A stretch of DNA of 38,662 nucleotides from positions 1 to 38,662 of IMG/VR virus record IMGVR_UViG_3300010153_000025; one strand, written 5' to 3'. Under the pieces are notes generated by a model. It was not told where the DNA came from and searched no databases. It saw only the letters and a program-made list of their open reading frames with translations. The DNA comes from a virus. The translations under genes and the position numbers were made by a program. Positions 18,301 to 24,486 of this stretch are shown here, in pieces (positions within the stretch are counted from its first letter, which is position 1; each line of letters opens with the position of its first letter).

Positions 18301-19865
18301 ACAGCCCTTACATTCTCTATTGTCATTGGAGTGTTTACTCCTATCTCTTCTTGAAGCAACTCAGCATAAGTAAGTGCTGATTCAAGAGCTGAAGACACTG
18401 CCCCTATGCCCAAAACTGCAGCTCCGCCAGGACCTGATACCAAAAAACCAGTACCTGCTGCTGCCGCTCCCGCCACAAGTGAGGCTGGATTAAACATTGC
18501 TGAGGCTGAAGAAACAAATAGTTGCGGAAATACTGAAGGGTTTGATTTAAATCCGTTCCAGAACCCTACAAGCCCGCCGCCCGATTCTTCATATATTTTA
18601 TTAAAGTCTTGCATTTCATCGGAAACTCCTGACTCAAGCATCCTGTCATAAGCCTCAATAAACTGCATAATATCAGCATCGGTCGCGTTAGGACCTTTAC
18701 GCATAAGAGCAATAGCATCATCCACCACAGCTCCCTGTGCCTGACCCTGACCCGCAGATCTATATATATCTCCTATAAAATTTGTAACAGTATTTTTGCC
18801 GAAAACATCTTCGATAAGTGTGTTGTCTTCTAAGCTAAATATACCAAGCTGCCGCTTTAGTTGATCCTCAGCAAACTCTTTCTCCTCTTCCTCAATTCGT
18901 TTCTGAACAGCTTCTTCAGAAGGATCGATCTTTGCAATGTCTGCAGCAGTTTGAGAAAATGTAGCATCAACAGCTGCCGGCTCAAAAGGAGATGGATCGC
19001 TTGGTGATTGCCTCCCAGCCAGCTCTTGAATAGTTATCTCGCGTTCTTCAGGTATTTCAAGGTCGGGTCTAACTACGCCTGTGGCATCTGCCGGAGCAGC
19101 ATCTGGCTGTATTATTTCCTCAGCATCAGGCTGACCAAGCTCTATAAGTTTTGTTCGAGCTTCAGCTTCTGCCTGCTCTTTACGTGCTTGCTCCAAGTCG
19201 GCGATATCTTGCTCCGTCAATGTAGGAACATCCATTGAAGTAGTTACCCTTGGTCTACTTATGGGTGAAGGAGGAAATGTTTGCTGTTCTTGAACAGGCT
19301 CTATTTGGCCAATTGTTTTTGTTATTTCAGATACGGGGTCTGTATCAACCACTAATCCTGGCTGAGAAACTGTCGTTCTATCAAGCTCAAAAGGAATTAC
19401 CTGAAACGCGTCATATGGCTTAATAGGCTCAAGCACTCTTCGCCCACCAAACTGTGGCTGTTCAAAAGTTAATCCTGGCTGAGAAACTGTCGTTGCATCA
19501 CTCTCATAGACATCAAACTGAGGTAGCTCAACCTGGACCGGTTGCGAAGTACCCGAAGTAGTAGTTTCTTGAGGCTGTTGAGATTCGGAAGCCGATGCTT
19601 CTTCGGTTGCAGTAGAAGCGGACTCGTCTTTTTTTTTTGACGCACCTACCTCAGAAAGAAAAGCATCCTCAGACAGACTTGACTTATCTTTCAGCTCATC
19701 CGGCATTAATGATGGATCTTTAGATGATAGGTATCCATATATGTCAGATGCATATCCTGGATCTTTCATTGAAGAAATAAAAGCATCCTTAGACAGACTT
19801 GACTTAAATCTTACATCTTGAGATGATAAGTAATTATATAAACTAAGTATATATTTTTCGTCCAT
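9330..19865 (-). CDS. giant polyvalent internal virion/ejection protein
   Basis: This 3511-residue protein occupies the place of T7-like gp16, downstream of two core-type proteins and upstream of lysis. In order it shows: duplicated 40-residue N-terminal units (1-75); Pro/Gln/Glu-rich linkers; Gly/Ala-rich hydrophobic segments (about 446-501 and 540-600) suited to membrane insertion; two ~130-residue tandem repeats (about 915-1040 and 1059-1185); coiled coil; a KKKAPAP linker (about 1326-1359); an HExxH centre, HEAFH (1581-1585), with E1637 or E1641 as third ligand; a segment with SLSPQKDW (about 1952) and TMDTHA (D2131) like HhH-GPD glycosylases; an RDERSDERS-type patch; long coiled coils; a helical C-terminal third; and an Arg/Gly-rich tail. 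It is probably injected with the DNA. The domain functions are inferred from motifs only. No lytic transglycosylase or RNA polymerase signature was found. Confidence 0.85.
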   Translation of the reverse strand: MDEKYILSLYNYLSSQDVRFKSSLSKDAFISSMKDPGYASDIYGYLSSKDPSLMPDELKDKSSLSEDAFLSEVGASKKKDESASTATEEASASESQQPQETTTSGTSQPVQVELPQFDVYESDATTVSQPGLTFEQPQFGGRRVLEPIKPYDAFQVIPFELDRTTVSQPGLVVDTDPVSEITKTIGQIEPVQEQQTFPPSPISRPRVTTSMDVPTLTEQDIADLEQARKEQAEAEARTKLIELGQPDAEEIIQPDAAPADATGVVRPDLEIPEEREITIQELAGRQSPSDPSPFEPAAVDATFSQTAADIAKIDPSEEAVQKRIEEEEKEFAEDQLKRQLGIFSLEDNTLIEDVFGKNTVTNFIGDIYRSAGQGQAQGAVVDDAIALMRKGPNATDADIMQFIEAYDRMLESGVSDEMQDFNKIYEESGGGLVGFWNGFKSNPSVFPQLFVSSASAMFNPASLVAGAAAAGTGFLVSGPGGAAVLGIGAVSSALESALTYAELLQEEIGVNTPMTIENVRAVLSQPGIQNRLTWKSTGRGLTIGAIEGLTAGLGVKATSLVTGRTGSQLAGGLAGTVVEGAGGATGEFLGRKVAGQADDFLEVAFEGTVGGITTAPFTVTRGLMDARNKGEYKINDGVATQEQVISLLETGTDADIAGTKLDIQNDPELRTAAEDAKARVRNNAEIKAELAQAGVIDNNKADAIVPLEVEKQGLSGNTTEAGKRRLKEINDQINSILDEPTEVTTETEAVRIYEGKDKDGNTKQVKLTTQESGRIRLDIVNDDGSTSLIGDFPAESTDTDVVSGIIDTDQDFNIVKPQDAIQESSTETVDVQEPARDSEAVGEGDATGPVTAEVEAEVQVEETPSTLSEEAAALRAELGIAEAAPAVTEETTVAETTTEAAPAVTEETVVTEEDRPLTDEEREFMYESNRKSALNGLAYREDYISDILENIYGELRTRSFNALWRKHVDPYFTGDLQIGRGKNFSDYVVSEMIYDRGFATDVTADENGMQKLIDFINDANKKIAKKGGQTVDLVPLERTAPVTEETTVTETTTEAAPAAELTEEQREFMYETRQRSGIDGLAYSEDYINDILYNILGDAGSRTFAALWRKHVDPNFTKYLIEPGGGMTFDLFISDELSQGAFSQDLTSQENGMQKLIDLVNDANKRLEKKGKQTIDLVPLERTAPAVTEAAPVTEETATVAEEAAPVAEEIEVKPTSFRDAVFKEVLEGDIRKAKSEIQLSKEEIEDRKTFVQKAKDNLPKIKEDKDLSPEEKELRKDYIEKLIKELPSFISKKEETIKFYEAELVEAESSLKNLVKKSPAEPAVTEAAPAPKPKKKTPAPKKKAPAPKKKAPAPKESKPFIPREIELKLKENQEDIDRLESDISYSENRIEDLEMEIELEKGNTKEEKKNFAAKRAAIKDLKISREEKAERREELKFEQEDFVEDQQALIQSYKEDISGEKSDIRASQRKINNLKKANEKLQAGTRMQRATAPTSTDNLTITGVEEKVSESQNNLIKLTKNAAKAISKVLPDTKFIYHRSEQSYNNAVSENAQGSQGAYIPRTNTIHINGVKANNRTAAHEAFHALLKNKIGSDPKIEAATKKMIVTVRQSVKDKSVQAELDNFIAQYDQRFQDEEYLSELMGMLSQNYTKLNAPEKSTIRKWIESIARLFGLDKIFNIDSDQGVIDLLNVVSQRIQEGKALEEAEVGTIQSQIEGQERQQQTPAQQVARLAAMYNIEESGFLSEQINPGILRPQLRRLGYDLKKERFGYSIRDGRGKMYKPPTGRGRMQRGSIVPAEVQSKNVAGTKVPKGLSIRSVDGQPVVQGVDNMSVAKVREAAPLTFIKNANFLRELDLVKGSKKFRPLPIPKSEKALRLMSPAKRRALLKRADEIYDIFVKQVSDNLVFIHDLYGDEFREISTLWYDGANQIAQGLAEKHNVSLEQVSGILASLSPQKDWYQNVRLAELVLEQYDTNPVFTQEALDTQKEINERAVKAALKKNKGRLTEKGKKNKANAEKLLVELEGLIGKRLKDVEPKYQPYVLRTTQEITGQKDYQIVSPDGERVGVAKKNDGTNAKVAWGSYTEIGKAVAIYLNGSPENISTQLGTAHKIRNFYDNIVDPMSEEGEVTMDTHAVAAATLLPLSGNSIEVAQNFGTKKASSSNAAGVSGVYYAYADAYADAAKRTGLLPRQMQSVTWEAVRGLFTDSFKNSKKNVNDVRNIFSNYAQGKITIDEARKQAVDRAGGIQDPSWAGSLLSDVTRDIEAESDIRGVRRDERSDERSRTERGREVDSQRDVRSERDDLTEGAERLQKSIRKEANAIDVINRAREMKKISAAAIREVLTTSIKDKESDKFLSVAQANALLELEFETALPRSFAEINISDGISLLQKINEYKKNLDSERKSLEKKNKSSISKKEKLTERLEALDGKPDTKANKEKQSQLTSEIKDLNREIREQNKKLKDLTPTKIKSRTLLFLEAQPEYQKLADKGRTTRSTQQQKLYVDTTESLKAPTEKLPKGVPAQIRKMKSDIRQRAKGAKDLQSVKQELKNYISKNLPKVLFSRAEVNSLLTQLNRVKRTTLDLFISEVQIMLDNKEKQVLIKKITDIVKKKASKQITKTGKERSKGLDARGQQFFAAVRSILNLSVTQNRTDKVVAENQKKLQEKIQKLQQPEVEVAGEKINVKETLDKASKNEKLSQRENALINQMLAIDLFADIENKSVDQVRELLKSLEDVRSESIKQLMSNRLERANRRDALATEATLEIKEDRPILFDEQGNLKNKNQLEFDRRSIWESFNEGKLWTGLDKWVKQYPLTTGIGIAELFKNHLSHLNTLMNLIDNLPRGNNFFTENVYNRVNKMHTEHIRGTQKVRDVDLNDLANKVDGIEGGYKGLIKSIPQGAREFIINGKKNTLTVGELMSINALSRNSIVRNKLDKMGFTDDVLNQIENEIGPQMVQFISNVVEWLSNSYHQTIDDVYVEVNDVNLAVIPNYFPTSTLGENVADLVSDGDFAGVFNAEYFSSFKRRTDTDGVVEIVNRDFFDVLETYIDEMERFKAYAEGTKILNDIFKVPAVRTLMDETGITSSAKNILNIAINPKSGLNSSISSKVIGNALQGYTSYVLSFKLIQLPKQATSFIQNYEQYVYSKDGKRRVGVDMLGFAADTLKVFANFRSVFKDAYNLSPDFRDRWEQGMKGDVYGLETGGRLRKFESVSKASRKYRQAINTTRMAAASPTILGDIAGVLPAMATYYRNIENGMPQDQALRIFADYNATQQSRRTADKTNIQLSQTEVIRVYTMFGSVTLLQLNKVMMAMTNLMKSAQLVADGKSSKISRNQVIKDVRSVTLNLGVANVLFYTMANIARLHGDDEDKEAVLDILGEALMGMNLIYQIPLVGDGAQQAIAKIKDKPYRFREKPNPYSLIFRLLVKDAEETKELNLTKPAEVLLGINLDPFVALYNYAGLSGDPGEMDDLYTIMGISPSYRPGGGKKKKSSGASGGRGGNRGSRSGRGGRSTRR
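12956..13168 (-). CDS. possible overlapping gene nested in the giant ORF
   Basis: A second reading frame on the same strand encodes 70 residues starting MKQENKQLTEQEVSKTPLGR. It has the composition of an ordinary soluble helical protein (FFQMLQGIL, PTFEEYVEMSEVMSD). In the main frame the same bases encode a biased Arg/Asp/Ser/Glu-rich patch. AGGA lies 13 bases before the ATG. Chance is a real possibility, because this is one of several short second-frame ORFs in a 10.5-kb gene. Confidence 0.25.
   Translation of the reverse strand: MKQENKQLTEQEVSKTPLGRDLFFQMLQGILKRNPTFEEYVEMSEVMSDHVLNEEEKSIVKGMYEASGMI
16313..17122 (-). repeat. two in-frame ~375-base tandem repeats within the giant gene
   Basis: The stretch of about 16748-17122 and the stretch of about 16313-16692 encode two diverged copies of one domain. 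Both begin LT(D/E)E(E/Q)REFMYE, pass through LWRKHVDP and ENGMQKLID, and end LVPLERTAP. Acidic VTEETT-type linkers follow each copy. The copies have diverged at many positions, so the duplication is old or under selection. Confidence 0.85.
19653..19806 (-). repeat. 34-base direct repeat, 120-base period, 5' end of giant gene
   Basis: Copies at 19653-19686 and 19773-19806 match at 32 of 34 bases and are exactly 120 bases (40 codons) apart. They encode SSLSKDAFIS and SSLSEDAFLS, each preceded by a YxYLSS(Q/K)D unit. The protein therefore begins with two copies of a 40-residue helical module. Confidence 0.85.
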
Positions 19866-19877
19866 ATTTTTATATTA

Positions 19878-21836
19878 TTAATTGCCACCCGGCAATGGAA
19901 CAGGATTATACTCTTGTTGATTTTCTCTTGTGGTGTTGCTTTGAGTATTCCCTGCATTTAGTCTTCTTATCTCCGCATTTATAGCTTTTTTCATAGCTTC
20001 AAACTGACTCTCCGCACTGTCACTAAATTGAAATCCACTTCTACCAATCTGAATAACCCCACCCCCAAATGGATTATTAATTACTTCAAATATACCTGCT
20101 ATCCTATCTTTCAGATCATCCGGCATTAACTGCTCAAGTAAGTTATCTTGTGATGTCTTAATATCAACACCTTCAAACACACCCTCATTATTTTTAGCCA
20201 TCCTTAAATATTCCACAGGGCTTCCTTGAAAGAAGTTATCTTTATCAACTTGATAGATAACCTCACTAAAGTAGTCGGGCGCCTCGATTTTTTCAGCATC
20301 TTCAGTCTCGGGAACAATTTGAGGTAAGCCACTTAAAGCACTTCCTAATCCATACCCGCCTGTCATAGCAACTCCCGAACTTGCTGATCCAAAAGTAGTA
20401 TTGTTGCCAGATAGTTTTAAGTTGTTAAACAACTGCTCAATAATTTCTATTTCAGGTATTATATTGCCTTGAGAATCTACGTTAGAAAATGATGTTGACG
20501 TTCGATCACTAAATCCAATTTCAAAATTAACAGACCCATCAGAGTTCTCTGTTCTGTTTAATGTAGTTAGATACTTATCACCCACTCTTTTACCTTGATT
20601 GTAGTCTCCTGAAATATTTGTCTTTGCTCGATTAGACACATCACTATTCCCCTCAACAAAATCCACAAGGTAGCCCAGGAAAGATGTCGCCTGATCAGCT
20701 TTTAGTCCTGCGGTTCTACCTGCCTCAGTACTGCCTCCCCCTCGAGTTGGTGCAAGGCCTTTAGTAAATTTCTCTTCGTAATCGATTCCTGAAAGTAAAA
20801 TCTCTTTACCAGTTTGCTTGATCTGCTCTTCTTGCTCCTCATTAAAAACCATAACACTCATGCCGCTACGGTTTGGATTTCTTTGCACTAACACCTTACT
20901 CTTGTCTCTGGCTGCTACGTCAGGATCCTCGGTGAAGTTCTCTTCACCATATCCATAATATGTTTGAAGTATGGATATCTTAGAATCCGGGGATTGCGTT
21001 AGCTCGGTGACAAGATTATTTAAGAAAATATCATTTGTTATTGTCTCTCCCGTAATAGGATCTTTATATTCTTTTCGTGTCCAGTCTTCAATGCTTAGTG
21101 CCGATTGACCGGACCCTATTTGCACATCTATCATCGTGCCCAGTTTCTCGATTAATGGAGCTGCATTGTTAGGTACATTCTGATAATCGCTTCGCTGATC
21201 CATCTTAACCCGCATAGTATTAACCGACTGAGTAGCATCTCTATCTTCCAGACTCGGAGGCAACAGCTTGCCGTTCTCATCATACCTGTTCTGAACCATA
21301 ACGACATTGCCATTAGGATCAAACATTGGTCTGAAGTTTCCAGCGTTTGTATAGCCCAACAAACTATTGCCTAAGTATTGCTCAAATATATTGTTTGTGT
21401 TGGCCTCGGTTCGATCTGTAATATCAGTATAATAAGTCTCTATATTGGTATATACATCGCTTACAGCAGACATACCATCCAGCACACTCTGAACATCGGC
21501 CTTATATTGTCTTTGAGTATATCCATTTTTACCGATCTGATTGTAATATCCGTACAATAAATCAGAACCCTGGTACCCCATCTCCATCACGTTCTGATTG
21601 TAGTTTACATTATCATACTCAGTTGCCGCGCTTAGGGCATCAAGACTTTCGTTAGTATACTGATTGGTTTCGTCTCTCCTGCGTTGGCGATCACCCTGTA
21701 TCTGACCAACAGTCTCATTGATCTTATCAGTCGCATTAGTCCAATTCAGCTGCGGCTGAGATAGATCAGTTGCAGTACGATATTCGTAATTTAGCGGATT
21801 GTCTTTTTGCGACCTTGCTGTTAAATCTCTTGGCAT
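19878..21836 (-). CDS. internal virion protein, second of the core cluster
   Basis: This 652-residue protein is polar and rich in Asn, Gln, Thr and Asp. It has no signal peptide or membrane segment. I recognise no catalytic motif. It lies between the 290-residue membrane-active-looking protein and the giant protein, the position of gp15 in T7-like core clusters, so an ejected or capsid-internal role is likely. Near its C-terminus it carries LMPDDLKDR, almost the same as LMPDELKDK in the N-terminal repeat region of the giant protein. The 25 coding bases there match at all but one position. It ends in a Gln/Asn-rich tail. An A/T-rich leader with no Shine-Dalgarno precedes the ATG. Confidence 0.7.
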   Translation of the reverse strand: MPRDLTARSQKDNPLNYEYRTATDLSQPQLNWTNATDKINETVGQIQGDRQRRRDETNQYTNESLDALSAATEYDNVNYNQNVMEMGYQGSDLLYGYYNQIGKNGYTQRQYKADVQSVLDGMSAVSDVYTNIETYYTDITDRTEANTNNIFEQYLGNSLLGYTNAGNFRPMFDPNGNVVMVQNRYDENGKLLPPSLEDRDATQSVNTMRVKMDQRSDYQNVPNNAAPLIEKLGTMIDVQIGSGQSALSIEDWTRKEYKDPITGETITNDIFLNNLVTELTQSPDSKISILQTYYGYGEENFTEDPDVAARDKSKVLVQRNPNRSGMSVMVFNEEQEEQIKQTGKEILLSGIDYEEKFTKGLAPTRGGGSTEAGRTAGLKADQATSFLGYLVDFVEGNSDVSNRAKTNISGDYNQGKRVGDKYLTTLNRTENSDGSVNFEIGFSDRTSTSFSNVDSQGNIIPEIEIIEQLFNNLKLSGNNTTFGSASSGVAMTGGYGLGSALSGLPQIVPETEDAEKIEAPDYFSEVIYQVDKDNFFQGSPVEYLRMAKNNEGVFEGVDIKTSQDNLLEQLMPDDLKDRIAGIFEVINNPFGGGVIQIGRSGFQFSDSAESQFEAMKKAINAEIRRLNAGNTQSNTTRENQQEYNPVPLPGGN

Positions 21837-21841
21837 CTTAA

Positions 21842-22714
21842 TTATTTATTAAAGAAATCTACCACTCTTCCTCTTCGATCATATATCCTGCCGGATCCAG
21901 TAATTGCTTGATTGTACATAGGGGCAGGGGAAAGTGCAGGAACACCAACACCAGGGAACATAGTTAGACCTGCCGTACCCAAAGTAGGCGCTGTGGTAAC
22001 TCCTCCGGAACTCATTAGTCCGCTACCCTGAAAGTCACTTTGAACAGTAAATGGCATAGATAGGTTTTGATTAGCAGGTGTAGTTTCAACGGGTGTGCCC
22101 AAAGAGGTCATAGCCTTATTAGGAATACCTACCATATCTTTAGGTGCCTGTTGGTCTGTACCCAGTTTTTGTTTCATTCCTTCGGGGAAGAATCCAGATG
22201 CAGCCACCATTGACTCACCCAACCCTGCAATACCTTGCTGTAATCCTTGTTGCCGCATCTGCAATGCCTCTCTTCTTTCTTGATCTTTCCTTCGAGCCTC
22301 AGCTACATCCATAGCTATGTTCTGCTGTTTAATATTTTCCTTAGCATCGGCTTTTAGCTTATCTAAGTTAAACATCTCATCACCCATTGCTATACGCATC
22401 TTTTCTGCTTCTGCTTCTTGCTGAGCACCAATTCTACCTACACCTCCTATAAGCGCTCTTGAATCAGCATCTTGAAGGGTTGATAAAGCTTGTATATCGG
22501 CTTGTAGGTTGGCCTCAAATCCTCTTTCGTAAGCGTCAAAAGGAACCGACAGTTCCTCATAGACATTTACATTCGCCCTTCTTCGTGCATCGCCAAATAG
22601 TTTTGCAGCATCTAACTCTGCTTGTCGAGCTGCTTTTTTCGCTTTGACGGACTGTGCAAATCCGCCCGCAGCTTTGGCAATACCTACACCTAAACCCAAA
22701 ATAGCTGATACCAT
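21842..22714 (-). CDS. internal virion protein, gp14-like
   Basis: This 290-residue protein has a Gly/Ala-rich hydrophobic N-terminus (MVSAILGLGVGIAKAAGGF) followed by a long Ala/Glu/Arg-rich helical region (about 25-170, QAELDAAKLFGDARRR, MDVAEARRKDQERREAL). Its C-terminus is Pro/Gly/Thr-rich. This architecture, a short membrane-seeking start and then helices, resembles T7 gp14 and other ejected proteins that line a channel in the outer membrane. The order gp14-like, then a 652-residue protein, then the giant protein supports that reading. A TATCTTTA box lies 16 bases upstream. Confidence 0.7.
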   Translation of the reverse strand: MVSAILGLGVGIAKAAGGFAQSVKAKKAARQAELDAAKLFGDARRRANVNVYEELSVPFDAYERGFEANLQADIQALSTLQDADSRALIGGVGRIGAQQEAEAEKMRIAMGDEMFNLDKLKADAKENIKQQNIAMDVAEARRKDQERREALQMRQQGLQQGIAGLGESMVAASGFFPEGMKQKLGTDQQAPKDMVGIPNKAMTSLGTPVETTPANQNLSMPFTVQSDFQGSGLMSSGGVTTAPTLGTAGLTMFPGVGVPALSPAPMYNQAITGSGRIYDRRGRVVDFFNK

Positions 22715-22729
22715 AAGAAATATATTGAG

Positions 22730-22737
22730 TAAAGATA
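22730..22737 (-). promoter_or_regulatory. possible -7 box (TATCTTTA) before internal virion genes
   Basis: On the minus strand TATCTTTA lies 16-23 bases before the start of the gp14-like gene. That is the same spacing as the TATCTTTG box ahead of the first ring-protein gene. One base differs from the Bacteroidota TAnnTTTG consensus and no -33 TTTG is visible, so support is weak. Confidence 0.2.
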
Positions 22738-22744
22738 GTAAAAA

Positions 22745-23515
22745 CTACGGATAACTTTTCATTATGCTACTACCAACTGCAAATAGCTCTATTGGTTTAG
22801 TGTTAGTATTCTCCAGAGTAAACTGCATAAAGTAACCTCGAGCGCCATGTGACTCTGCCACAGGATCTTTCAATAAGAATATAAAATCACCTGCCGCCGG
22901 TATAGTTCCCGCCGTAAGCAGTACAGGCTCAGGCACCGTAGTGTCTACGGTAATGGTGTTAGTGGTCTGATCAACCGCAGTAACTTGTCCAGTGTACACT
23001 GAAGAAGTGGTGGCGTATATGTAATCACCCACGCTGATGATGCTACCCACAGAGTTAGCAAAGGTTATGGTAGTGGCCGCAGCAACACCCCCAACAGCGG
23101 TGCAAGAAGCAATACCATTTACACTTCGAGACTTGAAGTTTTTCGTTCCCTCATTCTCTCTTAAAAAAGTAAACCACTCCCCTTCCTTCTGTACGAAGTA
23201 GGTGGACAACATTGATCCGCTGCCAAGATCAGTAAACAAGCTTGTACATCCCCACCTATCATCACTTTCGTAAGACATTGTTTTAAATAGCTTGATCGTC
23301 TTAGGCTCAATATTTATTACGCTCGTGATAGTTGAGTTGAACTGTACACCATAGTAGTTGTTTCGAGTTTCGTTTGTGTTATGTCGATATAGTTTACCTT
23401 GGTTCCAGCTATAGAAAAAACCATTCATCCCTATCATGAAGTCAGGGAGAAAAGAATAGAACGAAGGCCATCCTTCGACCCCCTCATCATATGATACTGT
23501 TATTGCGTCTGCCAT
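22745..23515 (-). CDS. tail/virion protein of the Bacteroidota podovirus type
   Basis: This 256-residue protein has an aromatic N-terminal half (EGWPSFYSFLPDFMIGMNGF at 14-33, then FYSWNQGKLYRHN) of a kind I associate with conserved structural proteins next to the stabilisation protein in crAss-like and flavobacterial podoviruses. Residues about 145-216 form a separate beta-type module (SVGDYIYA, VTAVDQTTNTITV, AAGDFIFLLKDP). The chain then returns to the first domain (HGARGYFMQFTLEN). A fibre or tail-hub role is likely. The adjacent genes are a Cys-rich tail protein upstream and internal virion proteins downstream. Confidence 0.65.
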   Translation of the reverse strand: MADAITVSYDEGVEGWPSFYSFLPDFMIGMNGFFYSWNQGKLYRHNTNETRNNYYGVQFNSTITSVINIEPKTIKLFKTMSYESDDRWGCTSLFTDLGSGSMLSTYFVQKEGEWFTFLRENEGTKNFKSRSVNGIASCTAVGGVAAATTITFANSVGSIISVGDYIYATTSSVYTGQVTAVDQTTNTITVDTTVPEPVLLTAGTIPAAGDFIFLLKDPVAESHGARGYFMQFTLENTNTKPIELFAVGSSIMKSYP

Positions 23516-23524
23516 AATTTATTT

Positions 23525-24475
23525 TTAACAAGTTCCTGTACAAGTGGTTACTGCTGTTACAATTCCATCGGCGTTTACCGTCACACACTTTGAGCCTCCT
23601 GCAAAAACAGGAAATGTACCTGCCGGATGTGGAGTAACGCCGTTTACGTCAGAGAAAGCCCAATCATTAACGGAGATGCTTGTTGATATACCTGTAGCAT
23701 TGCCTACGTGAGCGGTATACATAACGGATGAGTACAACCCACACCCTCCCCCGGCCGGACCGGCAGCAAATAAGTTCAATGATATTGGGCAGTTAACCGT
23801 GATACCGGGCTTGCCGCTACAAGGAGACTCAATAACAAATGTTGCTGTGCTCGGTGTTGCATTTGGTTTTGGTATAACCATTACGCAGAAACCAGGGTCC
23901 GCAGTGGTAAGGCTTGTGCCTCCTGCGGCGTTATTGGTATACGGTCCTAATGTTGTGGAGACTGGTTCAGACTCAAACGTATTAGTAGAGGTCTGCCAGT
24001 TGTACTCGGTTACGCTGTAAGTAGCAGCATTACTACCCGTAGCATTATCAATTGTATTTCCACATATTTTTAAATCTGCCCCTGCAGCTATAGTGCCAAC
24101 AACACCCTGCAAATAACCCTCAGTAGACGATGAATATTCAGATGCCGATACACCCCCATAGGTCCAGGTGCATTTAGACGGAACGGCGCCAGGTTGGAAT
24201 CGAACCAAAACGGCACCAGTAGATGTTCCAATATCATAAGTAAAGTTGTACTTGCCTTGGCCAAAGACTATACCCGGTATTTGACTACCACAGCTTACTG
24301 TGCAAGTGTCACAAATTGTTTGCTGTAAAAGCACTCCGCCAACCTTCTGCCTGTAGTACCCTGCCGTTCCGTAGAATCCATCAGGCGCAGGATTAGTTAG
24401 CGCGGCATCCAACCACACGTTTGTGGCAGTAGCGAAGGTTAGTCCATCATAATAAAAAGACGTTGGTAATGGCAT
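23525..24475 (-). CDS. cysteine-rich tail or receptor-binding protein
   Basis: This 316-residue protein has low charge, is rich in Thr, Ser, Gly and Ala, and contains over ten cysteines (including CDTCTVSC and the terminal CTGTC). It reads as beta-sandwich or fibre material. The beginning (LTNPAPDGFYGTAGYYR) resembles the terminal module of the 1613-residue tail protein (YPTAGFYVVDPTAP), and both proteins end GTC. That suggests a shared small tail module or a receptor-facing domain. The leader AATTAAATT before the ATG has no Shine-Dalgarno. The specific function is not recognised. Confidence 0.65.
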   Translation of the reverse strand: MPLPTSFYYDGLTFATATNVWLDAALTNPAPDGFYGTAGYYRQKVGGVLLQQTICDTCTVSCGSQIPGIVFGQGKYNFTYDIGTSTGAVLVRFQPGAVPSKCTWTYGGVSASEYSSSTEGYLQGVVGTIAAGADLKICGNTIDNATGSNAATYSVTEYNWQTSTNTFESEPVSTTLGPYTNNAAGGTSLTTADPGFCVMVIPKPNATPSTATFVIESPCSGKPGITVNCPISLNLFAAGPAGGGCGLYSSVMYTAHVGNATGISTSISVNDWAFSDVNGVTPHPAGTFPVFAGGSKCVTVNADGIVTAVTTCTGTC

Positions 24476-24486
24476 AATTTAATTGT

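Noticed and set aside
9330-19865. Virion RNA polymerase in the giant protein, as in crAss-like phages
   Set aside because: No DxDxD-type catalytic loop was found on reading the protein. The recognisable motifs are those of a peptidase and a glycosylase-like domain.
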